Shown: positions 44,287-53,491 of the stretch, piece after piece | How the letters are laid out: each line of letters begins with the position of its first letter | Position numbering within the stretch: the first letter of the stretch is position 1 | Origin: Caenibius tardaugens NBRC 16725 | Lineage (GTDB): Bacteria; Pseudomonadota; Alphaproteobacteria; Sphingomonadales; Sphingomonadaceae | Direction of reading: 5' to 3' | DNA: 64,000 bases | Assembly (NCBI RefSeq): GCF_003860345.1 | Contig: NZ_CP034179.1 | Location: 1,240,001-1,304,000 of the forward strand | Made by a program: the position numbers and the translations under genes | Notes under the pieces: model-generated | Seen by the model: the letters and a program-made list of their open reading frames with translations, nothing else | Told to the model about the DNA's origin: nothing | Databases searched by the model: none

Positions 44287-44760
44287 ATGAGCGAATATGT
44301 TGATGTAGCCATTGTCGGTGCCAGCCCTGTCGGTGCACATGTCGCCAGCACGCTGCGAGAACGGGGATTCACCGGTTCTGTCATGATTATCGGGGAAGAA
44401 ACCATCCCTCCCTACGATCACCCCGCGTTGTCCAATGCCTATATGGTGGGCTCGATAAGCATTGAACGCGTGCTGCCACGTGATCGAGGCTATTGGGACC
44501 GGAACAACATCGCTCTGACCCTGGGCGTTAGGGTCACCCGACTGGACTCTGAGCATGCGACGCTGACACTCGATGACGGGCGCCGTATCGCTTTTGGGCA
44601 ATGCGTTCTGGCAACAGGCGAAACGGTGCACCGCCTCGCATACCCGGGCGCCGATCTGGCCGGCATCCATACGGTCCGTTCGCTCGCCGATGTCGACGCC
44701 CTTCGGGCTGCCCTGACCGGCATCCCTGTCGGTCAGATTGCCAAACCGTTGCTCAACTGA
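44287..44760 (+). pseudogene. Truncated ferredoxin reductase (N-terminal FAD domain only)
   Basis: 157 residues remain of a protein normally about 400 long. The N-terminal FAD domain is recognisable: DVAIVGASPVGAHVASTLRERGF, IIGEETIPPYDHPALSNAYM, then LATGETVHRLAYPGADLAGI and HTVRSLADVDALRAAL. In BphG/ThcD-type reductases the NAD-binding motif comes straight after this point. Here the frame changes to GIPVGQIAKPLLN and stops, and the LysR gene lies right across the break on the other strand. It is a deletion remnant and cannot reduce the ferredoxin. It may once have completed the Rieske electron chain. Confidence 0.8.
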
Positions 44761-45673
44761 TCGCGTCCGGCGCCTGTTCGCCATCGGTCTGGTACACTTT
44801 GCGGCTGATTTCCGCGATGCAGGCCAGTTCCTTGGAATGCTCTCCCAACCGATGGCTGAGAATAATCGGCGATATGGCGTTATCCGCAGCGATCGGCCGA
44901 AAAACGAGATCCGGCCGATCCATAATCTGCGCCGATGCCGGCACCACCGACACACCCGCACCTGCCGCGACCATGCCCAATGCGGCCTGCAGTTCCCTGA
45001 CCTCCTGCCGACGGGTGAGCGAAAGACCGTGGTCTTCGAACAGGGACAGGACCTGATCGGCATAGCTTGGACGGAAGGGGCGCGGATAGAGAATGACCGG
45101 CTCCTGCGACATCTGCTCTAGCGTAAGCGCGCCCTGCTGCCCGGCAAGGGGATGGTTCGCAGGCACTGCCGCGACCAGCTCCTCCTCCGCCAATACGATA
45201 CGGCGCACCCCTTCGTCATGGACGCGCAATCTTCCGAAACCCGCATCGATGCGCCCTTCACGCAGCGCCGTCGCCTGTTCCAGAGAACCCATTTCAATCA
45301 GGGATACCGTAACGCCTTCCCCCATCTGGGCGCGAAATTCGCGGATCACCTGCGGCAACTTGCCGCACAGAATGGAACCGACAAACCCAATCGCATAATG
45401 GCGGGTGCTGGATTCCAAATAGCCTGTCATCGTGCTCCGCACCTGATCGAAGCCCGCCAGCGCCTGCACCGCATGGACATAGAGCAGGCGGCCAGCATCC
45501 GTCAGGCGGAGCGGGCGCGTCTTGCGGTCGAACAGGTCCGCCCCGATATCAAGCTCGAGTTCCTTGATCTGGCGGCTGAGCGGGGGCTGGGCGATGTTGA
45601 GTTTCTCGGCCGCGCGGGAAAAATTCCGTTCCTGCGCAACGGCCACGAAATAACGTAGATGTCTCAGTTCCAT
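44753..45673 (-). CDS. LysR-family regulator, CatR/BenM-like
   Basis: 306 residues. The opening MELRHLRYFVAVAQERNFSRAAEKL, then NIAQPPLSRQIKELE, is the winged helix-turn-helix found in CatM, BenM, CatR and ClcR regulators. The effector domain follows with YAIGFVGSILCGKLP and GFGRLRVHDEGVRRIVL. Such proteins activate cat/ben genes with cis,cis-muconate as signal and bind ATAC-N7-GTAT. Two sites of that form exist in this window (28800 and 43940), so this gene is the likely regulator of catBCA-pcaIJFD although it is 14 kb away. Its end overlaps the reductase remnant by 8 bases. Confidence 0.9.
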   Translation of the reverse strand: MELRHLRYFVAVAQERNFSRAAEKLNIAQPPLSRQIKELELDIGADLFDRKTRPLRLTDAGRLLYVHAVQALAGFDQVRSTMTGYLESSTRHYAIGFVGSILCGKLPQVIREFRAQMGEGVTVSLIEMGSLEQATALREGRIDAGFGRLRVHDEGVRRIVLAEEELVAAVPANHPLAGQQGALTLEQMSQEPVILYPRPFRPSYADQVLSLFEDHGLSLTRRQEVRELQAALGMVAAGAGVSVVPASAQIMDRPDLVFRPIAADNAISPIILSHRLGEHSKELACIAEISRKVYQTDGEQAPDAIS

Positions 45674-45716
45674 TCATTCCCCGCAGCGTGTTTCTGCCAC
45701 TTCCGGATGATACAGG

Positions 45717-46736
45717 TCAGCGACCGGCACGCAGCGTTTCGGATGGAAGTTCCCCATAGGCCTGACGATACTGGCCAGCAAATCTTCCGAACTGATAAAA
45801 GCCCCACTTGCAGGCAATACTGGTCACCGTTTCCCCTTCGCGCGCGCCGAGCAGATCCTGCCGCACCCGATCGAGCCGGACCGAGCGCAAATAGGCCATC
45901 GGCGAACAGCCGCGAAAACGCCGGAAACCATCGAACAGCGCGCGGGCGCTCACCCCGCTTACGTCCACCAATTGCTCAAGCGTGATCGCCATGCCGACAT
46001 TATCGACAATGAACCGCTCGACCCGCCGCACATGCTGGGGGGCGATCCGGCTCGACTGCGGCCTGAGCTGATCGTAATAGTTGCTGTTCTGTGTTTCGAG
46101 CAACTTGACGATCAGCATGCTCTCGAGATGCGCAAGGCTGGCCTGCGCGGTGCTTTGCTCCGCGCTGGACAGATCCTCGATCAGCATCGCGACGTATTTC
46201 CACCACGATACCGCGCCCGTCATGAGTTCCATTTCCGGGGCGAAGCGCAACGGTTCACGAAGGCCCCGCCCGGTCATCATGGAAAGATGGCGATCCAGCG
46301 CCGCCGAACTGACCTGTACCACGAGTTGTGCGCAATCGGCCGACCACCACATCCGGTCCAGTTCCGTGGTACTGGTCACCACGGCGCGGCCAGAATGCGT
46401 TTCGACCGACCGACCACCACCCAATCCGTTGCTCGCAACCCCCTGCAACGGCAGCATCAGCAGCACGAAATCCTGGTCTTCCACCTCGGAAATATGCACG
46501 TCGGCCCCATAGGCCATGGCGCCGACGCCGATCTGGGAAAGACGCTTGTGATTGAGCCACGCGCCAAGTTTGCCCTGCCGACCTTGCAAGGACAGCCTGT
46601 GCGGGCAATAGGTCCGCGCGATAAGGTCACGCGTCTGATCGAGATCATCGGATTGAAATACCCGGTGGCTGCCCATGATATGGGACCCTGCCATCGCCTC
46701 TTCCGCGCTCGCCAGGATCATGCTTCTGTCCAGCAT
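45717..46736 (-). CDS. AraC-family regulator
   Basis: About 339 residues. An N-terminal AraC-binding-like domain is followed by a C-terminal DNA-binding domain: ITLEQLVDVSGVSARALFDGFRRFRGCSPMAYLR and VTSIACKWGFYQFGRFAGQYRQAYGELPSETLR. It is related in layout to the AraC protein at 42010 (both end SETLR). The start is not certain: ATG 46736 is used, with TTG 46745 and a later ATG also possible. It lies between the LysR gene and an SDR gene on the same strand and may regulate the SDR-TonB receptor set upstream. Confidence 0.88.
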   Translation of the reverse strand: MLDRSMILASAEEAMAGSHIMGSHRVFQSDDLDQTRDLIARTYCPHRLSLQGRQGKLGAWLNHKRLSQIGVGAMAYGADVHISEVEDQDFVLLMLPLQGVASNGLGGGRSVETHSGRAVVTSTTELDRMWWSADCAQLVVQVSSAALDRHLSMMTGRGLREPLRFAPEMELMTGAVSWWKYVAMLIEDLSSAEQSTAQASLAHLESMLIVKLLETQNSNYYDQLRPQSSRIAPQHVRRVERFIVDNVGMAITLEQLVDVSGVSARALFDGFRRFRGCSPMAYLRSVRLDRVRQDLLGAREGETVTSIACKWGFYQFGRFAGQYRQAYGELPSETLRAGR

Positions 46737-46903
46737 CTCCCTCAATGCCCCCTTGATCGAGACACACCATTACAAGCTGACAATTTCGTGCGGCTCCCCT
46801 TAAGTCAACCACACAGTGTCATCACGCGCAGGTTCCCTTCCCGCAGGGGATAATGCCTGCGCTGGTGTGCCACTGGCATTTGGCCTTCATCCGGCGAGCC
46901 TGG

Positions 46904-47677
46904 CTATGGGATTGTCCGTGCCTTCGGGCCCATAGCCAGATACCCGCCATCCACCGGAAGCTCCGCGCCAGAAATGAACGTGGCCGCATCGGAACAGAGG
47001 AACAGCACCGCCCCTGCCACTTCCTCCGCGCTGGCGATCCGTCCCGGCATATGAAACGGCCCGCCAACCCGATCTGCCTTGCCCCGGTCCCCACCGCTGA
47101 GCGCATCCATGACATTCGACCAGGTCCACCCGGGGGCAACCGCGTTGACGCGGACCCCGTGCGGGGCGAATTCCAGCGCCTGCGAACGGGTTAGCTGCGC
47201 CAGTGCCGCCTTTGCAGCCGGATAGACAAACCGCCCGACTTGCGCACGATGGGCGCTGACACTCGAAAAATTGACGATCGCGCCCTTTCGCGCGATCAGT
47301 TGTGGGGCCAGCTTCTGGGCGAACATCGCCGCCCCCACCAAGGCGATATCCAGTGCCCGCAACCAGTCAGCGCGGCTCGTCTCCAGACCGTTGTCGAGAT
47401 AGGACGTCGTGACGTTGACCAGATAGTCGATGCCGCCAAACGTATCGATGCCTGCCGCAATGCAGGCATCGATCGCGGCATCGGACGTTACGTCCGTGGT
47501 GATGAACCGCGCCGCATCGCCCAGTTCCGCCACCGCTTTCCCGCCGCCTTCGGCATCGATGTCGGCAATCACGACGTTTGCCCCCGCTGCCACAAAAGCG
47601 GCAGCGGTGGCGCGTCCGATCAATGTCGCCCCTCCCGCAAGGATGGCTGTCCGGCCTGTAAACGGTGTGCTGGTCAT
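46904..47677 (-). CDS. SDR-family oxidoreductase
   Basis: 257 residues, classical SDR. The cofactor loop is AILAGGATLIGRA, Asp in IADID favours NAD(H), and NFSSVSAHRAQVGRFVYPAAKAA gives the catalytic S, Y and K; the end SGAELPVDGGYLAMG is typical. Dihydrodiol dehydrogenases and hydroxyacyl dehydrogenases share this pattern, so it could rearomatise a Rieske product, but there is no direct proof. ATG 47677 begins 2 bases past the stop of the upstream TonB receptor gene, so the two are in one transcript. Confidence 0.88.
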   Translation of the reverse strand: MTSTPFTGRTAILAGGATLIGRATAAAFVAAGANVVIADIDAEGGGKAVAELGDAARFITTDVTSDAAIDACIAAGIDTFGGIDYLVNVTTSYLDNGLETSRADWLRALDIALVGAAMFAQKLAPQLIARKGAIVNFSSVSAHRAQVGRFVYPAAKAALAQLTRSQALEFAPHGVRVNAVAPGWTWSNVMDALSGGDRGKADRVGGPFHMPGRIASAEEVAGAVLFLCSDAATFISGAELPVDGGYLAMGPKARTIP

Positions 47678-47679
47678 GA

Positions 47680-50085
47680 TTACAGTTTCCATTTCACCGT
47701 CACGCTCCATTCGCGCGGCCTTGCGAACATCTGTTCGTACAGTCCGAAGGAGCTGCCATAGACACCGGTGACGCTGTATTTCTTGTTGGCGATATTGGTA
47801 ACGCCCGCAATCACACTCAGCGCGCCGCCGGGCAGATCATAGGTCAGGTTGGCGTTGAAGAGGCTGTAGCCGGGCTGGTAAAGTTCCCGCGAATTGAGCG
47901 CATCCATGTACATGCCCGACCGATAGGACCAGTCACCGCGCGCCGTCAGTTCCCCGCCATTGCCCAGTTCGATGCTCTTGGCCAGCGACGCGCTGATCGT
48001 CCATTTCGCAATGCGCTCGAACTTCGAATTGAGGGTGATTTCGGTGGCGGCCGGGTCGATCTTGGTGAATTTGGGGTCCAGATAACCAAGGCTACCCTCA
48101 AGGAACCAGCCACCGCCGGGTGACAGCCGCGCTTCCAGTTCCGCCCCCTTGATTTCGGCCTGCGCGGCATTCTTCGTCACCGGCGCAATACCGGTAAACA
48201 CCTGCACCTGAAGATTGTCGTACTTGGTGTAGAACACCGCACCGTTGAGTGTCAGCTTGCGATCGAACAGGGTCGATTTGAAGCCGATTTCATAAGCGGT
48301 CGCCTTTTCCGATGAAAACTGCGGCGTCGCGGCCAGTGGCGGGAAAACGCGCTGCACGAAACCGCCGCTTTTGAAACCCTGCGAGAACGAACCGTAAAGC
48401 ATCACATCAGGCGTCGCGTGCCAGGCAAGGTTCACCATCGGGGTGAAGGCATCCTCGCTCTGATGAACGCGGACATAAGGCAACACGCGCGTTTGCGGGG
48501 TATTCGGGCTGCTGGCGATCAATGCGCCGCCGGTCTTGTCGACAAGGATTTCCTGATCAGGCAGGAACGACTTGCGGTCTTCCGTGTAACGCAGGCCCAC
48601 AGTCAGGTCGAGGCTGGGGACAATGGTCCATGTCGCCTGCGCGAACGCGGCGTAGCTTTTCGTCTGGAAACGCCCACCCGAACGGAACGTAACCGGCGTG
48701 AAGTCCAGATTGTTGATGTTGTTGCCCGTCTCGTTGAAATAATAGAGACCCGCGACATATTTGAGATTGTTGTTGAACGCGCTGCCCAGCACCTGCAGTT
48801 CCTGGCTGAACTGGGTCTGTTTCAGATAGTCCTTCAAATGCAGGATCGTGATCGAACTGTGATCCCCGTCACGCGCATATTTTCCATCGATCTGGCGATA
48901 GGCCGTGATCGATTTCAACTGTACGCCCCCGAGATCCCAGTCGATGGTCCCGGAAGCCCCCCAGGTGTCGTTTTTCGAATATTGCGGGGCGGTGCCGGCA
49001 TCGGCCTTGTCGCCCACCAGGAAGCGGTTCGAGAAGCAGGCCGGGCTGTTGCTGGCTTGCGGGTTATAGGGGCTGAAGCCGATACAGGGTTGTCCGCCAA
49101 GAAAGGCGGCGAAATAGTTGGCGAGCAGCGTGAAATTGTCCACGGGCGCGTCAAACGGTGGGTTCAGCACATAAAAACCCGGTGTTGCAGGGCTGCCCGG
49201 CGGCAGGATCGGCAATTTTCCGGGATTGAAGATCGCAGAGTTGTAGTTGACCCCCGAAAGGACAAGCGCAGGCCCGTTGGACCGGTCGCGCGTGCCTTCC
49301 AGCGACAGATTGACCTCGAAATCGGGGCTCGGCACCCAGCGCAGATCAAGCCGACCGGTCAGCGTGTCGACATTGCCCAGCTTCCGCTTGTCGACGAGGT
49401 GGGTGACATAGCCATCCCGGTTGAACGTGGCCGCTGACACTTTCGCAAACAATGTATCGCTCAGCGGCACGTTCGCGGCGATTTTCGCATCGATACGGCT
49501 GTAACGGCCCGTGGTGATCTGCCCGGTCATGCCCAACTGGTCATCGGGTTTGCGGGTCGTGATGCTCAGCGCGCCACCGATCGTGTTGCGCCCGAACAGC
49601 GTACCTTGTGGGCCACGGAGAATTTCGACCCGTTCGACGTCGACCAGATCGAGCAGCGCCCCGACAGAACGCGCGACATAGACGCCGTCCACATAGACGC
49701 CGACACCCGGTTCGGTTGTCGGCAGGAATTCCTTCTGCCCAATGCCGCGGATATAGATCGCGGCCGACGAACCTGCCCCGCCAAAGCTGGGATTGTTCTG
49801 GAATGTCATGTTCGGGGTGATGGTCGCGATACCATCCACCTTTTCGATACCGCGCGCCGCGATGGAATCGCCGCTGAAGGCAGAAATCGCGATCGGAATG
49901 TCCTGCGCGCGCTCTTCGCGCTTCCGCGCCGTAACCACGATGTCCCCCGACATGACGTCGGCTCTCGAACTGTTGCCCGCCTCATCCGCCGATTGTTGTG
50001 CCCAGACAGGTGTCGAAAACGCTGTAATTGCCAGGATCGCCGACGTGGTCGTGCCCGACCAGTAGCGGAAACGCATAGGTGCCAT
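47680..50085 (-). CDS. TonB-dependent receptor (second)
   Basis: 801 residues. Signal peptide about 1-28 (AILAITAFSTPVWAQQ), DIVVTARKREERAQDIPIAIS as TonB-box and plug start, IYIRGIGQKEFLPTTEPGVG, ERVEILRGPQGTLFGRNTIGGA, and a barrel ending in FGLYEQMFARPREWSVTVKWKL. It is related to the receptor at 36819 but clearly divergent. GGGGAG is 6 bases upstream of ATG 50085. The SDR gene follows by 2 bases and the divergent neighbour is an FMO-like flavoprotein, so it may import the substrate of that enzyme set. Confidence 0.93.
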   Translation of the reverse strand: MAPMRFRYWSGTTTSAILAITAFSTPVWAQQSADEAGNSSRADVMSGDIVVTARKREERAQDIPIAISAFSGDSIAARGIEKVDGIATITPNMTFQNNPSFGGAGSSAAIYIRGIGQKEFLPTTEPGVGVYVDGVYVARSVGALLDLVDVERVEILRGPQGTLFGRNTIGGALSITTRKPDDQLGMTGQITTGRYSRIDAKIAANVPLSDTLFAKVSAATFNRDGYVTHLVDKRKLGNVDTLTGRLDLRWVPSPDFEVNLSLEGTRDRSNGPALVLSGVNYNSAIFNPGKLPILPPGSPATPGFYVLNPPFDAPVDNFTLLANYFAAFLGGQPCIGFSPYNPQASNSPACFSNRFLVGDKADAGTAPQYSKNDTWGASGTIDWDLGGVQLKSITAYRQIDGKYARDGDHSSITILHLKDYLKQTQFSQELQVLGSAFNNNLKYVAGLYYFNETGNNINNLDFTPVTFRSGGRFQTKSYAAFAQATWTIVPSLDLTVGLRYTEDRKSFLPDQEILVDKTGGALIASSPNTPQTRVLPYVRVHQSEDAFTPMVNLAWHATPDVMLYGSFSQGFKSGGFVQRVFPPLAATPQFSSEKATAYEIGFKSTLFDRKLTLNGAVFYTKYDNLQVQVFTGIAPVTKNAAQAEIKGAELEARLSPGGGWFLEGSLGYLDPKFTKIDPAATEITLNSKFERIAKWTISASLAKSIELGNGGELTARGDWSYRSGMYMDALNSRELYQPGYSLFNANLTYDLPGGALSVIAGVTNIANKKYSVTGVYGSSFGLYEQMFARPREWSVTVKWKL

Positions 50086-50355
50086 CAAAATCTCCCCTGA
50101 AGTGTGCTCCCGCCGGTTTGGGGGCGTGGAGCCAGAACAGGACTGTCCAATGAAGGCGCGTCGCGCGATATTCGCTGACCGCAGGAACTATGCCGCTATT
50201 GCGCATTTTCTGCATGCTGCAGGAAACATGTGGCCAGTTCTCTTGATCGGGCAGAACGAATACTGCGATCCGTGAACAGCATCAGCAGTTCCGGCATAGG
50301 CTTGCCGAAAGGCCGCGCTCTATCCTTTCCCCGTCAACATCGGTGGGAGTGGCGA

Positions 50356-51843
50356 GTGGTAGAGCGCGTAGCAATTATTGGCGCGGGGATTTCCGGTCTT
50401 TGCACGGCCAAGCTTTTGCTTAAGCTTGGTTATGATGTGCAGGTGTTCGACAAGGATGCCGAAGTCGGGGGCGTATGGGCAGGTTCCCGCCGGTATCCGG
50501 GATTGGCGACACAAAATCCCAAAGAAACCTATGCCTTCTCCGATTTCCCGATGCCGGATCATTACCCTGAATGGCCCAGCGGTGCGCAAATGCAGGCCTA
50601 TCTGCAAGCCTACGCCGATCATTTCGGTGTGACGCCCTGCCTTTCCTTGCAGACCGAGGTGCGTTCGGCCGAACCGCTGCCGAACGGGGCCGGCTGGACG
50701 GTAACCACCGCACCTGCAGGACAGGCCGCAGCCCCGCTCACCACCCGCGAATTCGACTGGCTGCTCGTCTGCAACGGCATATTTTCGATCCCGTCCGTTC
50801 CAGCTTATCCCGGGATCGACGCGTTCCGTGCCGCAGGCGGCACTGTGCAACACACCAGCGAATTTACCCGGCTGGAAGATGCCCGAGGCAAACACGTGGT
50901 GGTGGTCGGTTATGGCAAATCATCCTGCGATGTCGCCAATGCCACAGTCGGGATATCGGCCCATACGACCTTGCTGGCCCGCCATCTGATCTGGAAGATC
51001 CCCAAACTGATCGGCGGCACTGTCAATTTCAAGCACCTGTTCCTGACGCGTATGGGCGAAGCCCTGTTTCCCTATATCGAAGTGCGCGGGTTCGAACGTT
51101 TCCTGCACGGCCCGGGGCGTTTCCTGCGCAATGGCATGCTCAATCTGGTTCAGGGGATTATTTCCCGCCAACTCAATCTGGGGCGGATCGGGCTTGAACC
51201 GCGCACACCGCTGGAAACGATCGCCAGAAGCACGGTCAGCCTCGTCAGCGACGGCTTTTACGACAAGATCGAAAGCGGGGCGATGTCGCTGCTCGAGGAT
51301 GAGATCGTTGAACTTGCCCCCGGCGAAGTGCGCCTGAAAAGCGGCGTGACCCGGCCAGCGGATATTATCGTATGCGGGACCGGTTGGGATCAGTGCGTCT
51401 CGTTCCTTCCCGATGCCATCCGTTCACAGGTAACGGATAGCCGGGGGAATTTCCGGCTCTACCGCTCGACTGTGCCCCTCTCCGTTCCACGACTGGCTTT
51501 CAACGGCTACAATTCGTCTTTCTTCAGCCAGTTGAGTGCGGAAGTCGGCTCTTTCTGGATAGCCGAATATATGGCGGGCCGTGTGACAATCCCTGACGCG
51601 CAGACCCAGAACGCCTGGATCGACCGGCGCCTTTCATGGATGGACCAGCGGACAAATGGCAAACATTGCAAAGGCACCAATATCGTCCCCTTCTCGCTGC
51701 ATCATATCGACGAGATTCTGGGCGATATCGATTTGACACTGCCCGCGCATGTCCGGCTTGGGCAATGGTTCAAATCCGTCGATGCCCGCCAGTTCGGGCA
51801 TTTGTCCGGCAAATTGATTGCGCGACGTCAGGCCCAGCTCTGA
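50356..51843 (+). CDS. Flavin-containing monooxygenase (FMO/BVMO-like)
   Basis: 495 residues. FAD motif VAIIGAGISGLCTAKLLL at residues 4-21, then GGVWAGSRRYPGLATQNP, an FMO-type fingerprint G..VQHTSEF, and the NADPH-binding motif VVVVGYGKSSCDVA. These mark group B flavoprotein monooxygenases acting on ketones, amines or sulfides. GTG 50356 with GGGAG upstream is chosen because the conserved FAD motif starts there; upstream in-frame codons show no family similarity. It is divergent from the TonB receptor over 270 bases with no other gene. A terminator follows, then the convergent formamidase-like gene. Confidence 0.87.
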   Translation: MVERVAIIGAGISGLCTAKLLLKLGYDVQVFDKDAEVGGVWAGSRRYPGLATQNPKETYAFSDFPMPDHYPEWPSGAQMQAYLQAYADHFGVTPCLSLQTEVRSAEPLPNGAGWTVTTAPAGQAAAPLTTREFDWLLVCNGIFSIPSVPAYPGIDAFRAAGGTVQHTSEFTRLEDARGKHVVVVGYGKSSCDVANATVGISAHTTLLARHLIWKIPKLIGGTVNFKHLFLTRMGEALFPYIEVRGFERFLHGPGRFLRNGMLNLVQGIISRQLNLGRIGLEPRTPLETIARSTVSLVSDGFYDKIESGAMSLLEDEIVELAPGEVRLKSGVTRPADIIVCGTGWDQCVSFLPDAIRSQVTDSRGNFRLYRSTVPLSVPRLAFNGYNSSFFSQLSAEVGSFWIAEYMAGRVTIPDAQTQNAWIDRRLSWMDQRTNGKHCKGTNIVPFSLHHIDEILGDIDLTLPAHVRLGQWFKSVDARQFGHLSGKLIARRQAQL

Positions 51844-51867
51844 CAAGACAAGGGGCGCTAACAAAAG

Positions 51868-51897
51868 AAGGGCCGCAGTTTCGCTGCGGCCCTTCCC
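51868..51897 (+). terminator. Terminator hairpin after the FMO-like gene
   Basis: An 11-base stem AAGGGCCGCAG/CTGCGGCCCTT with loop TTTCG, 24 bases past the stop. It is followed by CCCATTT, so the T tract is imperfect. Confidence 0.65.
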
Positions 51898-51910
51898 ATT
51901 TCCGGTCGCC

Positions 51911-51941
51911 AAAAAAAGTGAGGCGGCCCCGTGGCCGCCTC
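51911..51941 (-). terminator. Rho-independent terminator of the formamidase-like gene
   Basis: A 9-base stem GAGGCGGCC/GGCCGCCTC with loop CCGT, preceded on the plus strand by seven A's (a T tract for the minus strand). It lies 11 bases past the minus-strand stop. Confidence 0.8.
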
Positions 51942-51952
51942 TAGGCAGGGTC

Positions 51953-53266
51953 TTATTCCGATTCAGAAACGCCGTACTGTTCCGCCACGAGATGGGCGAT
52001 ACCCATCCGCTCGATGATGGCCTTGGGACATTGGAACGTGACGCGGACCACGCCCGGCAGACGACTGATCTCGATCGATCCGGCGATCGTCGCCCGATTG
52101 AGGATTTCGTCATAAGGCAGCCCGGTGACTTTCGCGGCACGATCAAGACCGTTCTTGGTCGCATCGTTCAGCGTCACACCCGAACCGATAAAGGTAATCG
52201 GGGCATTGTCTTCGATGTCGGTCTGCCCCCAACGCTTCGCCAGAGCATCGACTGCCGTCCGTTCGCTCCGGCTCAGCGGCTGGGCCAGTGGCGGCAGATC
52301 GTCGGCGCGCTGGAGAAGGATAGGGCCATCAAGGGTCAGCCCCTTGATCACTTCAACTTCCAGTTCGACTTCGCCGGCCACGTCCGTGGCATGGCCCGCG
52401 ATTTCGCCGTTGCCCTGCTGGGCGTGCATGTCGCCCATATAGATCCCGGCACCGGGCACTTTCACCGGGCAGATCAGGATCGCCCCTTCCCGCACCGAAT
52501 TGGTATCCATATGGCCGTCGGTCTTGTGCGTCTCCAATTCCTCCTGCGTCATCGCATAATCATGCGGCGCCCCGACGAGAAATGACCCGAAATCACCGGC
52601 ATTGTGGGAATCCGGCAGATCGCGCGACGGCGTCGTGCCGATATTGCCAAGGAAAGGGCGCATACGGGAAGAGAGACCCGATATATCCGCCCGCGCGAGC
52701 GACAGGATCGAATGCTGGCCCGAAAGTTCGGGCAGTGCGGCCAGTTCCTGCGCATTCCCCGCAATCCTGTCAGCAATGTCCTGCCCCACAGTCAGCGACA
52801 CCGCATTTTCCCGATCTAGAACAATGACATAGCCATTGGAAAACCGGAACGCGCTGACTTCTGCGCCGCAATTGTCGCAACGCACCGCCTCGTCGCCGAT
52901 GCCTTCCACGTGGCTGGGCGGGCTGATCGCGCCGCAACTGTCGCAATGCTTCGCCACGAAAGGATCGCCACTGTAGCGCCCATCGACGAAGGTCATGACG
53001 CCCGACGAGGTGGCGAGCGAGGTAACCTGAACTTTCTTCAGCCGGATCGCGACGGCATCGCCCACTTCGGCCCCTTCCACCAGCACGGGCCTCGTCACTT
53101 CGTGGCCACCCTGGAACTTGGGCGTAATCATCGGCCCCCAGCATCCCGGCGGGGTGCCGGTGCGGATCGTACCGCCGTTCTGCACGGTGCCGGCAGGTTC
53201 GATGCCCGGGCCGACGATGCCTCCACTGTAGTCGGAGACCTGAACAATTGTCATCGCATCAGACAT
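51953..53266 (-). CDS. Acetamidase/formamidase-family protein with a four-cysteine insert
   Basis: 437 residues. The family core is visible in GTPPGCWGPMITPKFQGGHEV, TDGHMDTNSVREGAILICPV and the metal/active-site region GIYMGDMHAQQGNGEIAGHA. Family enzymes hydrolyse formamide, acetamide or related simple amides. Between about residues 110 and 145 there is CDSCG ... CDNCG, a C-x2-C-x18-C-x2-C arrangement that looks like a zinc ribbon and is not part of the core I know. GAGGCGC precedes ATG 53266; the in-frame start 51 bases upstream has no site. It is divergent from an AraC gene that may control it. Confidence 0.85.
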   Translation of the reverse strand: MSDAMTIVQVSDYSGGIVGPGIEPAGTVQNGGTIRTGTPPGCWGPMITPKFQGGHEVTRPVLVEGAEVGDAVAIRLKKVQVTSLATSSGVMTFVDGRYSGDPFVAKHCDSCGAISPPSHVEGIGDEAVRCDNCGAEVSAFRFSNGYVIVLDRENAVSLTVGQDIADRIAGNAQELAALPELSGQHSILSLARADISGLSSRMRPFLGNIGTTPSRDLPDSHNAGDFGSFLVGAPHDYAMTQEELETHKTDGHMDTNSVREGAILICPVKVPGAGIYMGDMHAQQGNGEIAGHATDVAGEVELEVEVIKGLTLDGPILLQRADDLPPLAQPLSRSERTAVDALAKRWGQTDIEDNAPITFIGSGVTLNDATKNGLDRAAKVTGLPYDEILNRATIAGSIEISRLPGVVRVTFQCPKAIIERMGIAHLVAEQYGVSESE

Positions 53267-53491
53267 GATTTTGCGCCTCGGATTGGTGTGATCAAGACAA
53301 ACCCTATGAATCGCCACAAAGCTGATAAAGGTGAATCGAATGCGCCGACCGCGCCCGGCCGATTAAGGTGCAGTGCCGTGCGAATGGGTGCAGCCCCGGG
53401 ATACTGCCCTGCCCGTTCGGCGCGAACGGTGGCACGCGCCGTATGGCGGCAGCGATTGACTCGTTGGCCAAGGGCGGGGAATTGATGGATC

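Noticed and set aside
50230-50355. N-terminal extension of 42 residues on the FMO-like protein
   Set aside because: The conserved FAD motif begins right after GTG 50356, which has a good ribosome site; the extension does not resemble the family.
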